DNA of 54,440 bases from an uncultured Gammaproteobacteria bacterium (GCA_903837345.1 CAILUG010000024.1:1-54440); one strand, 5' to 3'; positions 7,274 through 17,057 are shown, numbered from the stretch's first letter. Notes: a model not told the origin generated them from the sequence alone. Translations and numbers: made by a program.

Positions 7274-8404
7274 ATGCAGGACGACTTGCAACAACAATAC
7301 CTGGCTTCACTTGCCGACAAGCTGGCAGAACTGAAATCGCTGAGCAAGGAATTCCAGCGAGGCGACAAGATGGTGGAACCCAAGCTGAGGACGATTGCCC
7401 ACTCGCTGCATGGCTCGGGCGCCACTTTCGGCTACCAGCAGATTTCCGATGTTGCCAGTGCGGCTGAACTTGCCCCTTTAAGCGAACTGGTTGCAAAAAC
7501 CGAAAATCTGATCAATCTGCTCAGTCAGGTCATCACTGTTTTTGCAGCCCCGCCCGAGACTGTGCAGGACATTCTTATCATTGATGACGATGCCGATTTT
7601 GCGGGCAGCATCATCGCCGGCTTTTCACTCCTCGGGGGCCGGTATCGCGTGTTTCATGCTTCCACCGCTGTCAAAGCCCAGGAATATCTGGTCAAGCAGC
7701 ACTTTGCACTGATCATGCTGGATCTGGTGATGCCGGATCGTGATGGTCGTGACCTGCTGCGTGAAATCAAAAACGATTTCAACATTTCCACTCCTGTCTA
7801 TGTGTTGTCTGGTATCGAAAAAGACCTGATACGCGTGGAATGCATGGCGTTGGGGGCAGACAAGTTCATCAACAAACCGGTAGATGTGGAAGCTCTGGTT
7901 GGCACCCTCGACAAGATGCTGAAAAAGGCAGTCAAACGCGAACTCAGTCTGGTGCCGATGGGAAGTGAAATTGCAGCGGCACCCGCCGCTGCCGAGAAAA
8001 AACCGGAACCTTCCGCCAAGGTTTCGGTATCGGGCATGACCATTATGGTTGCCGAAGACGATGCCATGCAGGCCAGTGTGATCCGCCAGCGGCTCATGAA
8101 AGAAGGCATGACTGTCGACCATGTGACAAACGGCCAGGAAGTGATGAATACCATGCACAGCAAGCAGTACTCGCTGTTCATCCTTGATGTGAACATGCCC
8201 AAAATGGACGGCTTTGATGTGTTGCAGCGCATCCGCAAGGATCCGGTAACCATGAATATCCCGGTGATCATGCTGACCGCGATGGGTAGCGAGAACGACA
8301 TCATCAAGGCCTATGATCTTGGCGCCAACGACTACATCCTCAAACCATTTTCGGCAATCCAGCTGGTGGCACGCGTGAAGAGCCTGCTGAAAAAACCAAA
8401 GTGA
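7274..8404 (+). CDS. Hpt-REC-REC phosphorelay regulator
   Basis: This 376-residue protein has three signalling modules and no output domain. Residues about 5-90 form an Hpt-like helical bundle with IAHSLHGSGATFG, whose H43 is the likely phosphoacceptor. REC1 (about 98-215) has acidic residues D104-D106, phosphoacceptor D150 (MLDLVMPD) and K201. An Ala-Pro-rich linker follows. REC2 (about 255-374) has E261-D263, D305 (ILDVNMPKMDG), T335 and K357. It could be a phosphate sink or relay between a kinase and an unlinked effector. The gene overlaps the next start codon (GTGA), indicating coupling to the cyclophilin gene, an odd partner. Confidence 0.85.
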   Translation: MQDDLQQQYLASLADKLAELKSLSKEFQRGDKMVEPKLRTIAHSLHGSGATFGYQQISDVASAAELAPLSELVAKTENLINLLSQVITVFAAPPETVQDILIIDDDADFAGSIIAGFSLLGGRYRVFHASTAVKAQEYLVKQHFALIMLDLVMPDRDGRDLLREIKNDFNISTPVYVLSGIEKDLIRVECMALGADKFINKPVDVEALVGTLDKMLKKAVKRELSLVPMGSEIAAAPAAAEKKPEPSAKVSVSGMTIMVAEDDAMQASVIRQRLMKEGMTVDHVTNGQEVMNTMHSKQYSLFILDVNMPKMDGFDVLQRIRKDPVTMNIPVIMLTAMGSENDIIKAYDLGANDYILKPFSAIQLVARVKSLLKKPK

Positions 8405-9357
8405 TACATCCAATCTCCATGTCGGCCAGGCATCTGACAATTCGATTGGCCATGCTTTGGCTTGTTGCCGCTTTGCCTGTCATTGCAATGGCGGCAGAAC
8501 CAGTGCCTGCTGCACCCGCCTCCACCACTGCTCCCCCTCCCGCGCCACCAGCCCAGACCCGGAATATCAATTATGGCGGTCGCAACATGGAGCTGCCGGT
8601 CGACAACATCAACGACCCGCTGGTGCTGATGCAAACCAGTGTCGGCGATATTGTGCTCGAGCTGTTCGCACAGGAAGCCCCTGAAACCGTTGCCAACTTT
8701 CTCGCTCTCGCCAACGGCACCAAAGCCTTCATTGATCCGGCAACCGGCATGGAAACCATGCGCCCCTTCTATGACAGCCTGGTGTTCCATCGCGTCATTG
8801 ATGGATTCATGATCCAGGGTGGCAGTCCAACAGCTGCAGGGGATGGCAATCCCGGCTACAAGTTCAATGACGAAATCAGCGCCGCCAGTCTGGGCCTCGA
8901 CAAAATGCTGGTGGTTGACAGCAACGGTGTGCCGAATCCGGTACTCGGCATTCGCAGCCAGCAGGATTTCCAGCAACGGGTACTGGGGCCGCTTTATCAC
9001 AGCCTGAACATCCAGAACCAGCAACAACTGGAGGTCCGCCTGGCCGAAGTGGACCAGAAACTGCGCGAGCTGAGTGTCCAGCAAAATCTGGAGATGCTGG
9101 GTTACCACTTCCGCAATGAGCTGCAGTCACACACTCCTGTGAGAGGCGTGATAGCCATGGCCAACAGCGGGCCGGACAGCAACGGCTCCCAGTTCTTCAT
9201 CACACTGGTTGACACTCCCTGGCTGACCGGCAAACACACTGTGTTCGGCAAGGTACGTGCAGGCCAGGACGTGGTGGACAAGATCGGCAAGGTCGGTGTC
9301 GATGAAGCTGCCCGCCCTTTGCAACTTGTCATCATCAACTCCGTAAGCGCGTTGTAA
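8401..9357 (+). CDS. Periplasmic cyclophilin-type peptidyl-prolyl isomerase with a long insertion
   Basis: This 318-residue protein has a signal peptide (MLWLVAALPVIAMAA) and a Pro/Ala-rich linker. The cyclophilin fold begins with VLMQTSVGDIVLELF. The active-site blocks FHRVIDGFMIQGG and MANSGPDSNGSQFFIT are both present. Between KFNDE and RGVIAMANS there are roughly 85 extra residues, predicted helical and Gln-rich, where ordinary cyclophilins have about ten. It should isomerise prolyl bonds of exported proteins. The start may be GTG at 8401 (overlapping the previous stop) or ATG at 8419; either leaves a good signal peptide. cysC follows in the same direction. Confidence 0.88.
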   Translation: MIHPISMSARHLTIRLAMLWLVAALPVIAMAAEPVPAAPASTTAPPPAPPAQTRNINYGGRNMELPVDNINDPLVLMQTSVGDIVLELFAQEAPETVANFLALANGTKAFIDPATGMETMRPFYDSLVFHRVIDGFMIQGGSPTAAGDGNPGYKFNDEISAASLGLDKMLVVDSNGVPNPVLGIRSQQDFQQRVLGPLYHSLNIQNQQQLEVRLAEVDQKLRELSVQQNLEMLGYHFRNELQSHTPVRGVIAMANSGPDSNGSQFFITLVDTPWLTGKHTVFGKVRAGQDVVDKIGKVGVDEAARPLQLVIINSVSAL

Positions 9358-9397
9358 TACTGCAATCACAGACTGACCATAATCCGGTACCCATGAC

Positions 9398-10012
9398 ATG
9401 ACAGATCAAAAAAGTACCAATGTTGTTTGGCAAATCGGCAGGGTTGAACGCCAGACCCGCCAGAAAATATTCAACCAGCAAGGTGCCACCTTGTGGTTCA
9501 CCGGCCTTAGCGGTGCCGGCAAGTCAACGCTGGCATTCCTGCTGGAGCACCTGCTGGTAGAGCAAGGCTTCAAAGCCTACGTGCTGGACGGCGACAATAT
9601 CCGGCACGGGCTCAACGCCAATCTCGGTTTTTCTCCGGCCGACCGTGAAGAAAACATCCGTCGCGTGGGGGAAGTATCCAAACTGTTTGCCGACGCCGGC
9701 ATGATTGTGCTGTCGAGTTTCATTTCACCCTATCGCAAGGATCGTGAGCTGGTGCGCAAACTGCACGAACAGGCTGCACTGCCTTTCCTGGAAATATTCA
9801 TCGACACGCCTCTCGCTGTCTGTGAGGACCGCGATCCGAAACAGTTGTATGCCAAGGCACGGCGCGGCGAGATCAAGGATTTCACCGGCATCAGCTCACC
9901 TTATGAATCACCCGAAGCACCGGAAATTCATATCGAGCATGGACTGACTCCAATGCAGCACGCCGAACAGGTGCTGGACTATCTGCACCAGCACCATATC
10001 CTGCAACGCTGA
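9398..10012 (+). CDS. cysC: Adenylylsulfate kinase CysC
   Basis: CysC phosphorylates adenosine 5'-phosphosulfate to PAPS with ATP during assimilatory sulfate activation. The 204-residue protein is full length. It carries the P-loop GLSGAGKST at 36-44, the APS-binding block [11 protein letters not shown], the segment [12 protein letters not shown] and the [10 protein letters not shown] motif. It lies 40 bp after the cyclophilin gene and converges with dinG 13 bp away. No cysD, cysN or cysH gene is nearby, so the sulfate pathway must be encoded elsewhere. Confidence 0.95.
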   Translation: MTDQKSTNVVWQIGRVERQTRQKIFNQQGATLWFTGLSGAGKSTLAFLLEHLLVEQGFKAYVLDGDNIRHGLNANLGFSPADREENIRRVGEVSKLFADAGMIVLSSFISPYRKDRELVRKLHEQAALPFLEIFIDTPLAVCEDRDPKQLYAKARRGEIKDFTGISSPYESPEAPEIHIEHGLTPMQHAEQVLDYLHQHHILQR

Positions 10013-10025
10013 AACGGGCGCCGGC

Positions 10026-12161
10026 TCAGAGTACGCGACGCTGGTAGGGCGGCAAGGATTCCAGGATGGCTCTGCCATAGGATCGGGTCAGCAGCCTTTC
10101 ATCCAGAATGGTGATGGTACCGGTATCACTTTCGCGACGCAGCAGACGTCCACTGGCCTGGATCAGTCGCAGACAGGCTTCCGGTACGCTGATCTCCTGG
10201 AACGGATTGCCACCCTGCCCCTTGACCCAGTCACCCAGCGTGGCATCCACCGGATCATTCGGTACCGGAAACGGAATCTTGGCGATCACCACATGTGTAC
10301 AGTATTCACCAGGCAGATCTATGCCTTCAGCCAGACTGGCGAGCCCGAAAATGACATTGTTGCGACCCGCATCCACGGCGGCCTTGTGCAGGCGAATCAA
10401 CTCCTGTTTTGAATAGTCGTCCTGTGCCATCACTTGCTGGCGGAATTCCGCCGGCAGTCCTTCCAGCACATCCAGCATCTGCCGTCGCGAGCTGAACAGC
10501 ACCAACGCACCCGACTCCTTTGCCAGCAAGTCCGGCAGTGCCCTGATTATGGCCTGGGTATGCTCAACCGGCTTCGAAGGATCAAAACCCTGCCTGGGCA
10601 CTTGCAGTACGGCAGCTTCCTGATGACTGAACGGACTTTGGATCACCTGGCAATTACTGCCCTGCGGCAGGCCGCAGCGCTTGCGCAGAAAATCAAAAGA
10701 GCCAAGGGTAGTCAATGTTGCCGAGGTAAGCACGGCGCCATAACAGCTGTCCCACAAATTGTCCTGCAACGAACCTGCTGCCAGTACCGGGCTGGCTGCC
10801 ACGGTTATTTCCATTTCGTTGCCGAATTCGCGGAACGTCAGCCAGCGCGCTTCCGGGACAGAGTGCTCACTGTCACTGCGGGAAAAATGCCGGCAACAAG
10901 CCGCAGCTTTTTCCATGCGGATCTGGGCACTGCCAAACAAGGGGAACCACAACTCGGCCTGTTGGCGTTCCACTTCACCACCTTCCGTTTCCAGGGCTGC
11001 TTTCAAGAGATCGCCTATTTTGGCCAGCCGCGCCACCAGTTCCGTGAAATCCACCGCCAGTCCATCGAACACAGCCCGCAGCGGCAAATCCACCACACCG
11101 CCGCTGAACACATACTGCAAAGTGGCGCCATCAGCGGAAGCCGATTCGGCTTTGGTGGCATATTCGCGCACCAGTGCAAATTGTTCGTTGAGATGGTTGC
11201 GGGTCCGCTGTGACAACTGTGCAGCTTCTGCCAGCATGCCGGTGCAACGGTTGGGGGCCGGGAGTTCCTGCTGCAAACGCGTCACTATCGTGGCGAACTG
11301 TTCCAGCCATTTGCCGGTACTCTGGAGACGCAACTGGTGGGAAAAATGTGCAAGACTTTTGCCCGCCAATTGATGGGCTTCATCGAACACATAAATGCTG
11401 TCGGCCGGTGCGGGCAAAATCACGCCACCACCCAGCGCGAGATCCGACAGCACCAGATCGTGATTGGCGATGATGCAATCGGCCTTGAGCAATCCTTCAC
11501 GACTTTTGAAATAGCAGCAGTTCGAGAAATAGGCGCAGCGCGAGCCGGAACATTGTCCTGGCTCCACCGCCACCGGCCGCCATTGTTCCTCATCCATCAC
11601 CTGCTTCCAGTCGTCACGGTCGCCCTGCCATTCGCCTTTGCCCAGGGCCTCCAGCATCTTTTCATAAAGACCGCGATCCAGATCGGCAGGGTCCTGCAAT
11701 TCCACCTTGAACAGATCCCGCATCGCATCACTGCTGCTGTTGGCGCGCAAGGCATTGTCGAGTTTGGCGAGACAAAGATAGCGTCCACGCCCTTTTGCCA
11801 GTGCAAAGGTAAAGTGCAGATCACAGTTTTGCAGCAGATCCGGAATATCCTTGAACAGCACCTGTTCCTGCAGTGCAACGGTGGCGGTGGAGATGATGAG
11901 CTTTTTGTCGAGGGCCTTGGCCACCGGTAATGCCGCCACCAGATAGGCCAGCGTTTTGCCGGTGCCGGTACCGGCTTCCACTACACACACACCGGGCTCA
12001 GCAGAAACGCGATGTCCTTCGGCGTCGTATTCCACCTGTGCGAGCGTGCGGGCGATTTCGGCAATCATCTGCTTCTGGCCGGCGCGCGTTTGCAGGAGCT
12101 TGCGTTTGATCAGCTGTGAATAGCTGGTCTGGATAAGTTGCTTCAGTTCATCCGACAACAT
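10026..12161 (-). CDS. dinG: ATP-dependent DNA helicase DinG
   Basis: DinG is an XPD-like superfamily 2 5'-3' helicase with a [4Fe-4S] cluster, acting on D-loops and R-loops and aiding repair. The 711-residue product starts at MLSDELKQLIQ (ATG 12161); an in-frame extension upstream is not family-like. Walker A is AGTGTGKT near residue 62. The cluster cysteines are one in GRGRYLC and three in GQCSGSRCAYFSNC. The DEAH box lies in VFDEAHQ. The C-terminal helicase blocks LTSATL, LFSSRRQML, EGIDLPG and QASGRLLRR are all present. The acyltransferase gene lies 31 bp upstream on the same strand. Confidence 0.93.
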   Translation of the reverse strand: MLSDELKQLIQTSYSQLIKRKLLQTRAGQKQMIAEIARTLAQVEYDAEGHRVSAEPGVCVVEAGTGTGKTLAYLVAALPVAKALDKKLIISTATVALQEQVLFKDIPDLLQNCDLHFTFALAKGRGRYLCLAKLDNALRANSSSDAMRDLFKVELQDPADLDRGLYEKMLEALGKGEWQGDRDDWKQVMDEEQWRPVAVEPGQCSGSRCAYFSNCCYFKSREGLLKADCIIANHDLVLSDLALGGGVILPAPADSIYVFDEAHQLAGKSLAHFSHQLRLQSTGKWLEQFATIVTRLQQELPAPNRCTGMLAEAAQLSQRTRNHLNEQFALVREYATKAESASADGATLQYVFSGGVVDLPLRAVFDGLAVDFTELVARLAKIGDLLKAALETEGGEVERQQAELWFPLFGSAQIRMEKAAACCRHFSRSDSEHSVPEARWLTFREFGNEMEITVAASPVLAAGSLQDNLWDSCYGAVLTSATLTTLGSFDFLRKRCGLPQGSNCQVIQSPFSHQEAAVLQVPRQGFDPSKPVEHTQAIIRALPDLLAKESGALVLFSSRRQMLDVLEGLPAEFRQQVMAQDDYSKQELIRLHKAAVDAGRNNVIFGLASLAEGIDLPGEYCTHVVIAKIPFPVPNDPVDATLGDWVKGQGGNPFQEISVPEACLRLIQASGRLLRRESDTGTITILDERLLTRSYGRAILESLPPYQRRVL

Positions 12162-12192
12162 CAATGGTGGATCCCAAAGCAGTGCCAGGCCC

Positions 12193-13365
12193 TCAGGGCC
12201 TGGCAGAAGTATCGTCAAGCGCAATGCGGCGCAACAACGGATTGGCATACATTTGCAGGATGTAGGGATGCAAATGCGCAGGAGCTGACTGCAAGCGGGA
12301 TACAAACTCCTGACGCTTGGCGACAAGTTTCAGTGGGTCAGTACAGCACAAAGGCTGCATGCGTTCGGGATCCACAGCCTCCGGCTGCAACAGCTCCAGG
12401 GCCGCCAGATTGGAAGCATGCAGGCGGTAATTGCGGACAATCTGGCTGTCAATTGCCTCCACCACCTGCTCGGCACCGGCATCTGCGGGCAGCTGCAGGG
12501 GTGAGCCGAAACTGACATGCACCACGCCTTTGCTGCCGATCATGCCGGTAAGAATGCTCTGCACATCACTGTTTTCGTCCTTGATGAAACGTCCCTGTGT
12601 GGCCACTGCATGCAGTTCGGCGGCTTTGGCTACATCACAAGGATCATATTCATACGAAATCGCCACTGGCACGATGTTGAGTGCGTTGATGGCAGCCGGC
12701 AACGACAGTTTGTCGCTGTCACGGCCAGCCATGTGCAGCATCTTGATTATGGCCGATTCGGTCTTGTCGATCCCGTCCTTGGCGCGACCTTCGCGCTGGG
12801 CTATCCATACATTCTGGCCGGTGCGGATGCAGTGATTGATGTAGCCCGACAATTGTTTGCTGGCCGCCAGTTTGTCACGGCCCTGCAAACCACGTTTGAC
12901 AATGAAGCTCTTGTTGAGCTTCATCAGTTTGCTGAGGAAAGGCCGCTTGAGCAGGTTGTCGCCAATTGCGATCTGCAAGGTGTCGAAACCGTGGTGATAC
13001 AGCATGTAATTCACCAGTGCCGGATCCATCGTGATGTCGCGGTGGTTGCTGATGAAGAGATAGGCCATCGACGGACTCAAATGCTCAAGCCCGTTCTGGA
13101 TCAGTCCGGCAGTCGTGGTCTCTATCAGCTTGTCGAGATATTTTTCGATGACGACCTGGACGTCATGGATCTTGCTGGCCTGCTGCAATTGCTGCCGCAA
13201 ACCTGACTGTACCAGCCTGGCAACCGGTCCCGGGAACCAGCGGTAGGCTCTGGGGTAATGAAACTTGCCAAGTGCTCGTGACAATTCCAGATCTTCCAGC
13301 AAACCGTTTACGACCCAATTTACTTCGTCGTCACGGTAGGGACGGATATCGTCAAATTCATGCAT
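12193..13365 (-). CDS. PlsC/PlsB-superfamily acyltransferase
   Basis: This 390-residue protein belongs to the glycerolipid acyltransferase superfamily. Block I is ISNHRDITMDP, with N107, H108, R109 and D114. The spacing is H-x5-D rather than the usual H-x4-D, although D110 is also available. Block III is IAQREGRAKDG and a late block is IVPVAISYEYDP. It would transfer an acyl chain to a lysophospholipid or related acceptor at the inner membrane; no transmembrane segment is obvious. I recognise this as a gammaproteobacterial clade with NHRDI and no firmly established substrate. The neighbours (dinG, sbcB) offer no clue. Confidence 0.8.
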   Translation of the reverse strand: MHEFDDIRPYRDDEVNWVVNGLLEDLELSRALGKFHYPRAYRWFPGPVARLVQSGLRQQLQQASKIHDVQVVIEKYLDKLIETTTAGLIQNGLEHLSPSMAYLFISNHRDITMDPALVNYMLYHHGFDTLQIAIGDNLLKRPFLSKLMKLNKSFIVKRGLQGRDKLAASKQLSGYINHCIRTGQNVWIAQREGRAKDGIDKTESAIIKMLHMAGRDSDKLSLPAAINALNIVPVAISYEYDPCDVAKAAELHAVATQGRFIKDENSDVQSILTGMIGSKGVVHVSFGSPLQLPADAGAEQVVEAIDSQIVRNYRLHASNLAALELLQPEAVDPERMQPLCCTDPLKLVAKRQEFVSRLQSAPAHLHPYILQMYANPLLRRIALDDTSARP

Positions 13366-13431
13366 GGGTAAAACCGACGGCCAGAGCAGGTGTTGATTCT
13401 ATGAAATAAACCGCCCCTTAGGGAGCCCCAT

Positions 13432-14874
13432 TCAGACGGCGTCGTAGTTGAGTCGAAAGCGGCCACAGAGTTCTGCGGCATAGCTCCGCAAAGCCTGCCG
13501 CATTTGCGCCGGAACCGGCATGTCTTCCGCTGACAACAACTGGTCAAACCCGGCCAGACTGACGCCTGCACCAGGCAATTCACCCAGCAAACGCTGACGG
13601 CAATGGATTTGCCACTTTTGCTGTTCGGCCTGGTTGAGAGTCTCCGGAAAATTGCGCGCCCGGTAGCGAAACAGCAGTTCCGGCAGTCGTTGATCGTGCA
13701 ATTGGGTGGCCAGCACCGGCAACTGCTCGGGTCGCGCTTCACGGATACGCTGCATCAAACGCTTGTCATGTTCACCAAAGAAGCTGCCAGCGTAAAGCAT
13801 CAGGTCCGGATCAGTGACAGGTGGACGATCGGGCTCGGTGAATACCTGTTGCATTGTTTGCGTCAAGCCCGCTGTGGTGCGAATGGTTTCCCGGCGCTGC
13901 TGCAGCAACGGCAAATCAAGCTGGAAACGGGTCAGCACCTCCGTGGTCAGCACCGACAGCGGTGCCAGTGCCGGACAGCGATTGATATGTATGGTCTTGA
14001 TCGGGATGCGCACTTCACCGTCAGTACGTTGTGCCGAAGTCTGGAACAGGCGTCGCTGCAGCCCGGTCGCGTCCAGCTGCAGCCAAAGTTGCGGATCAGT
14101 CAGCAGATCGACGACGATGATGCCATTCGGATTCAGCGGATGGCGACATAACGGCAGCACAATTCCCAGACAGCCGCGACTGGCCGCGAACATGCGGGAT
14201 ACATGCACCACGGGTTCCTGCTTGTGCAAATCCAGCAGTGGCAGCACCCTGTGTTTGTTGCGGAGCTGGAACAGGAAGTCGTAGAGTTTTGGCTGTTTCT
14301 CCCTGACCAGTTTCGCCATGGCGATGGTCGCACGTACATCGACCAGCGCATCGTGGGCACCTTCGTGCTCGATACCATTGGCCCTGGTCAACGCTTCCAG
14401 TTTGAAGCTGGGACTGCCATCTTCATTCAAGGGCCAGTTGATGCCGTCGGGCCGCAGCGCTTGCGTCATGCGCATTACATCAATCAGATCCCAGCGGGAA
14501 TTGCCGTGCTTCCACTCGCGCTCATAGGCATCATGAAAGTTGCGATAGAAGAGATGCCGGGTTACTTCATCATCGAAGCGAAGACTGTTGTAGCCCACGC
14601 TGCAGGTAGCGGGCTCTGCCATTTCGCCATGGATAAATGCGCTGAACTCTGCTTCATTCACTCCATGCGAGAGCGCATATTGCGGAGTGATGCCGGTTAT
14701 CGCACAGGCTACCGGATCAGGCAGAAAATCCGGGGCCGGCCGGCAATGCCATTGCACCGGCTCATCGATGACGTTGAGCTCATGATCGGTGCGAATACCG
14801 GCGAACTGGCAAGGACGATCCCGGCGCGGATCGCCGCCAAAAGTTTCATAGTCGTGCCAGAACAGGGTTTCCAT
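13432..14874 (-). CDS. sbcB: Exodeoxyribonuclease I
   Basis: The 480-residue protein degrades single-stranded DNA 3' to 5' and acts in mismatch repair and recombination. The DnaQ-like exonuclease fold starts with FWHDYETFGGDP, supplying D8 and E10. Further blocks are CAITGITPQ, GYNSLRFDDE and HDALVDVRATI (Exo III with a catalytic Asp). The SH3-like and C-terminal ExoI domains fill the rest. The length matches E. coli ExoI (475). It sits between the acyltransferase and the secreted metalloprotease on the same strand, with 66 bp and 16 bp gaps. Confidence 0.95.
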   Translation of the reverse strand: METLFWHDYETFGGDPRRDRPCQFAGIRTDHELNVIDEPVQWHCRPAPDFLPDPVACAITGITPQYALSHGVNEAEFSAFIHGEMAEPATCSVGYNSLRFDDEVTRHLFYRNFHDAYEREWKHGNSRWDLIDVMRMTQALRPDGINWPLNEDGSPSFKLEALTRANGIEHEGAHDALVDVRATIAMAKLVREKQPKLYDFLFQLRNKHRVLPLLDLHKQEPVVHVSRMFAASRGCLGIVLPLCRHPLNPNGIIVVDLLTDPQLWLQLDATGLQRRLFQTSAQRTDGEVRIPIKTIHINRCPALAPLSVLTTEVLTRFQLDLPLLQQRRETIRTTAGLTQTMQQVFTEPDRPPVTDPDLMLYAGSFFGEHDKRLMQRIREARPEQLPVLATQLHDQRLPELLFRYRARNFPETLNQAEQQKWQIHCRQRLLGELPGAGVSLAGFDQLLSAEDMPVPAQMRQALRSYAAELCGRFRLNYDAV

Positions 14875-14890
14875 GCGGGGGGCCTTGGCG

Positions 14891-16897
14891 TCAGTTGCTG
14901 ACGGTCAATTGCAAAGGCACACCAGTATAGTTCAACACGCTGCTCCCGGTGAGCCGGTAGCCAATGAAAACGCTGTAACCGCCGGCTGCAACCGGGCCTT
15001 TGTAAACTTCGACTACTGCTCCTGTCTGCAGACTTGCGGTTGAAAATGCAGGCTTCAGATCAGCGACCTGGTTTGACCAGGGATGGAACTGTCCGGTGCC
15101 GTCCCGATAGAACCAGGAATTCTTGCCGACCAGAACCACCACAAAAATATCAGCTGCCTTGTTCAGGTCTGCCGCCAGCCCCTGCACCGCCCCGCTGATC
15201 AGGAGACTGTCGCCGGTTTTGAAACTGGTGGCCGTGTTGACGCCATTGTTGCTGGATGCTCCCATGCTGAAACTGGCAGTGTTGGTACCTACAGTGCTTA
15301 CACCCGCAAATACGCGAGAGGCCGCCACTGTTTTCAATAGGTCGAGGCTGGTGGTGGAATTGGTGGCAGGAGGACTGTGCTGGGCCAGCACACTGATGCC
15401 TCCGTTGCTGAGCGGCAGATTCACTTTCACCTGCAACAGATTGCTGAAGCCATTGCCGGCATCAGCATAGCGTGCAGCATCGTCCTTGAGTTCGACAAAC
15501 AGGGTAAATGGCACAGCGCCTGCTGCCGAAAAATCCAGGGTCTGCACTGCAGTCCCGTCACTTGCCACTGACTGGTCCACTTCACTGTCGGCATAGCTGT
15601 CGCCGTTGTGATCGCCCAGGAAGCCCGGCGGATGCCAAATCACGGTAATGTTCTGTTTTTCTGCATCAGTGGCAGTGAGGGTGAACTTTACTTGCTTGCT
15701 TGTCCCACCCTGCACTGCGCTGATGGTGGCGGTCGGTGCAGTGTTGACGACCGGTGCCGTGGCAACCACCAGTGTCTGGGTCAGCAATAACGTGTTGGCG
15801 GTTTCATCAACCATCAGGATTTTCCAGGTGCCAGGATAGACTTTCAATTCCTGGGTCTTGATGAAACCGATATAGTCACCGCCACAAGCCGTGAAGGCAG
15901 GGCATTGCAAGGCAAGGTCATAGGTGCCCCACGGATAACCATCCGGATCTATCACCACCAGGGCGGAGTTGATGTTGATCTGCTTGTTGTTGGTTACGTC
16001 GCCATAGCCACCGGTATAAAACCGCAGGAACTGCCCGTCAGCTGTTGCCGCATCAATACTTGTGGTTTTGGTTACGGGTGGTCCCGACAACGCCAGGTAG
16101 GCAGCGTCGGGAGTGTATTTATTGGGCTTGAACAAATATTGGGTAGCGGTTGCCGAGGCTGCAGGTGGAACCTGGTAACGCCATTCACTCACCCCTTTTA
16201 CCGGATCAACACCGCCAGTACCCGCCCCGTACAACGCCTGCACTGCCCGGATATCATCTTCCCGCGGAAACAACACGTAGTTATAGGGGTTGGCATACAT
16301 GACCGAAACCGGGTTGTCGGAATGCCCCAGTCCGAGCAAATGACCAAACTCGTGTACCAAAGTACCAACCAGGGCCGTGTCGTCGCTCCAGACATTCGGA
16401 TCGTTGTTGAGCTGGACATCGCCATCGAAATACGGGAAATACCCCAGACTCTGGTCATAATGACCAAAAGCCGGGCCAGCCTGCCCGGCAAAGTCGGTGG
16501 TCTTGACCCAGAATATCCGCACCAGGCCATCCCGTTGTTCAACCGGCAAATCAGCATCATTGGGCGCGTTGCTGTAGACGTCAACCACAACGAAGTGGAT
16601 GTCACAAACCTTCTCCCATTGCGCCGCTGCCTGCTTGATCAGACTCACGAACTTGGTGCTACTGCCATATATTGCAGGAACATTAGCCGGGTCATAGACC
16701 AGTTTGACGGTACCGGTCCAGCGTCCAAAATTTGCGTTGATTCCCAGAGCCGGATCCACGGCACGCAGCGCGCCCTGGTCGATGGGACCAGGCTGGTAGG
16801 CCAATACCGCAGGCGATACCAGGGCCAGCAGCAAACCCGGGCAGGCCAGCCACCGCAAAATTGCCCTCCTGCTCCCGGAAAAAATTTGCTCCAGCAT
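14891..16897 (-). CDS. Secreted matrixin-like zinc metalloprotease
   Basis: The protein is 668 residues from ATG 16897. The signal peptide is basic then hydrophobic (RRAILRWLACPGLLLALVSP) with cleavage after AVLA. The catalytic domain (about 35-220) has HEFGHLLGLGH, with zinc ligands H182, H186 and H192 and the catalytic E183. The Met-turn is SVMY at M200. This is the metzincin/matrixin pattern. The remaining 450 residues are beta-rich, with an Ig/cadherin-like stretch (APTATISAVQGG...KFTLTATDA) and a C-terminal region probably used for binding or secretion. No pro-domain cysteine switch is apparent. It faces pyrB divergently. The secretion route is unknown. Confidence 0.85.
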   Translation of the reverse strand: MLEQIFSGSRRAILRWLACPGLLLALVSPAVLAYQPGPIDQGALRAVDPALGINANFGRWTGTVKLVYDPANVPAIYGSSTKFVSLIKQAAAQWEKVCDIHFVVVDVYSNAPNDADLPVEQRDGLVRIFWVKTTDFAGQAGPAFGHYDQSLGYFPYFDGDVQLNNDPNVWSDDTALVGTLVHEFGHLLGLGHSDNPVSVMYANPYNYVLFPREDDIRAVQALYGAGTGGVDPVKGVSEWRYQVPPAASATATQYLFKPNKYTPDAAYLALSGPPVTKTTSIDAATADGQFLRFYTGGYGDVTNNKQININSALVVIDPDGYPWGTYDLALQCPAFTACGGDYIGFIKTQELKVYPGTWKILMVDETANTLLLTQTLVVATAPVVNTAPTATISAVQGGTSKQVKFTLTATDAEKQNITVIWHPPGFLGDHNGDSYADSEVDQSVASDGTAVQTLDFSAAGAVPFTLFVELKDDAARYADAGNGFSNLLQVKVNLPLSNGGISVLAQHSPPATNSTTSLDLLKTVAASRVFAGVSTVGTNTASFSMGASSNNGVNTATSFKTGDSLLISGAVQGLAADLNKAADIFVVVLVGKNSWFYRDGTGQFHPWSNQVADLKPAFSTASLQTGAVVEVYKGPVAAGGYSVFIGYRLTGSSVLNYTGVPLQLTVSN

Positions 16898-16997
16898 GTT
16901 CTCTGATGCCCTTGCCCTGATCTGACAGGATTCTAACCTCAACCGGGGGGGGTCACTGCAGTTCTTTGCTGCTTGCATGCCCAACCACGTCACAGCT

Positions 16998-17026
16998 TTC
17001 ACATTCCCCCAAGCTGCGTGTAACAT
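16998..17026 (+). promoter_or_regulatory. Candidate sigma-70 promoter for pyrB
   Basis: TTCACA (16998-17003) and TAACAT (17021-17026) are separated by 17 bp. They match 5/6 and 4/6 of the -35 and -10 consensus. They would place the transcript start about 25 bp before the pyrB ATG at 17058. The rest of 16898-17057 shows a G-rich run near 16945 but no other clear motif. Confidence 0.4.
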
Positions 17027-17057
17027 CTCTTGCAGATTCATTCTGGACCCAAGACCC

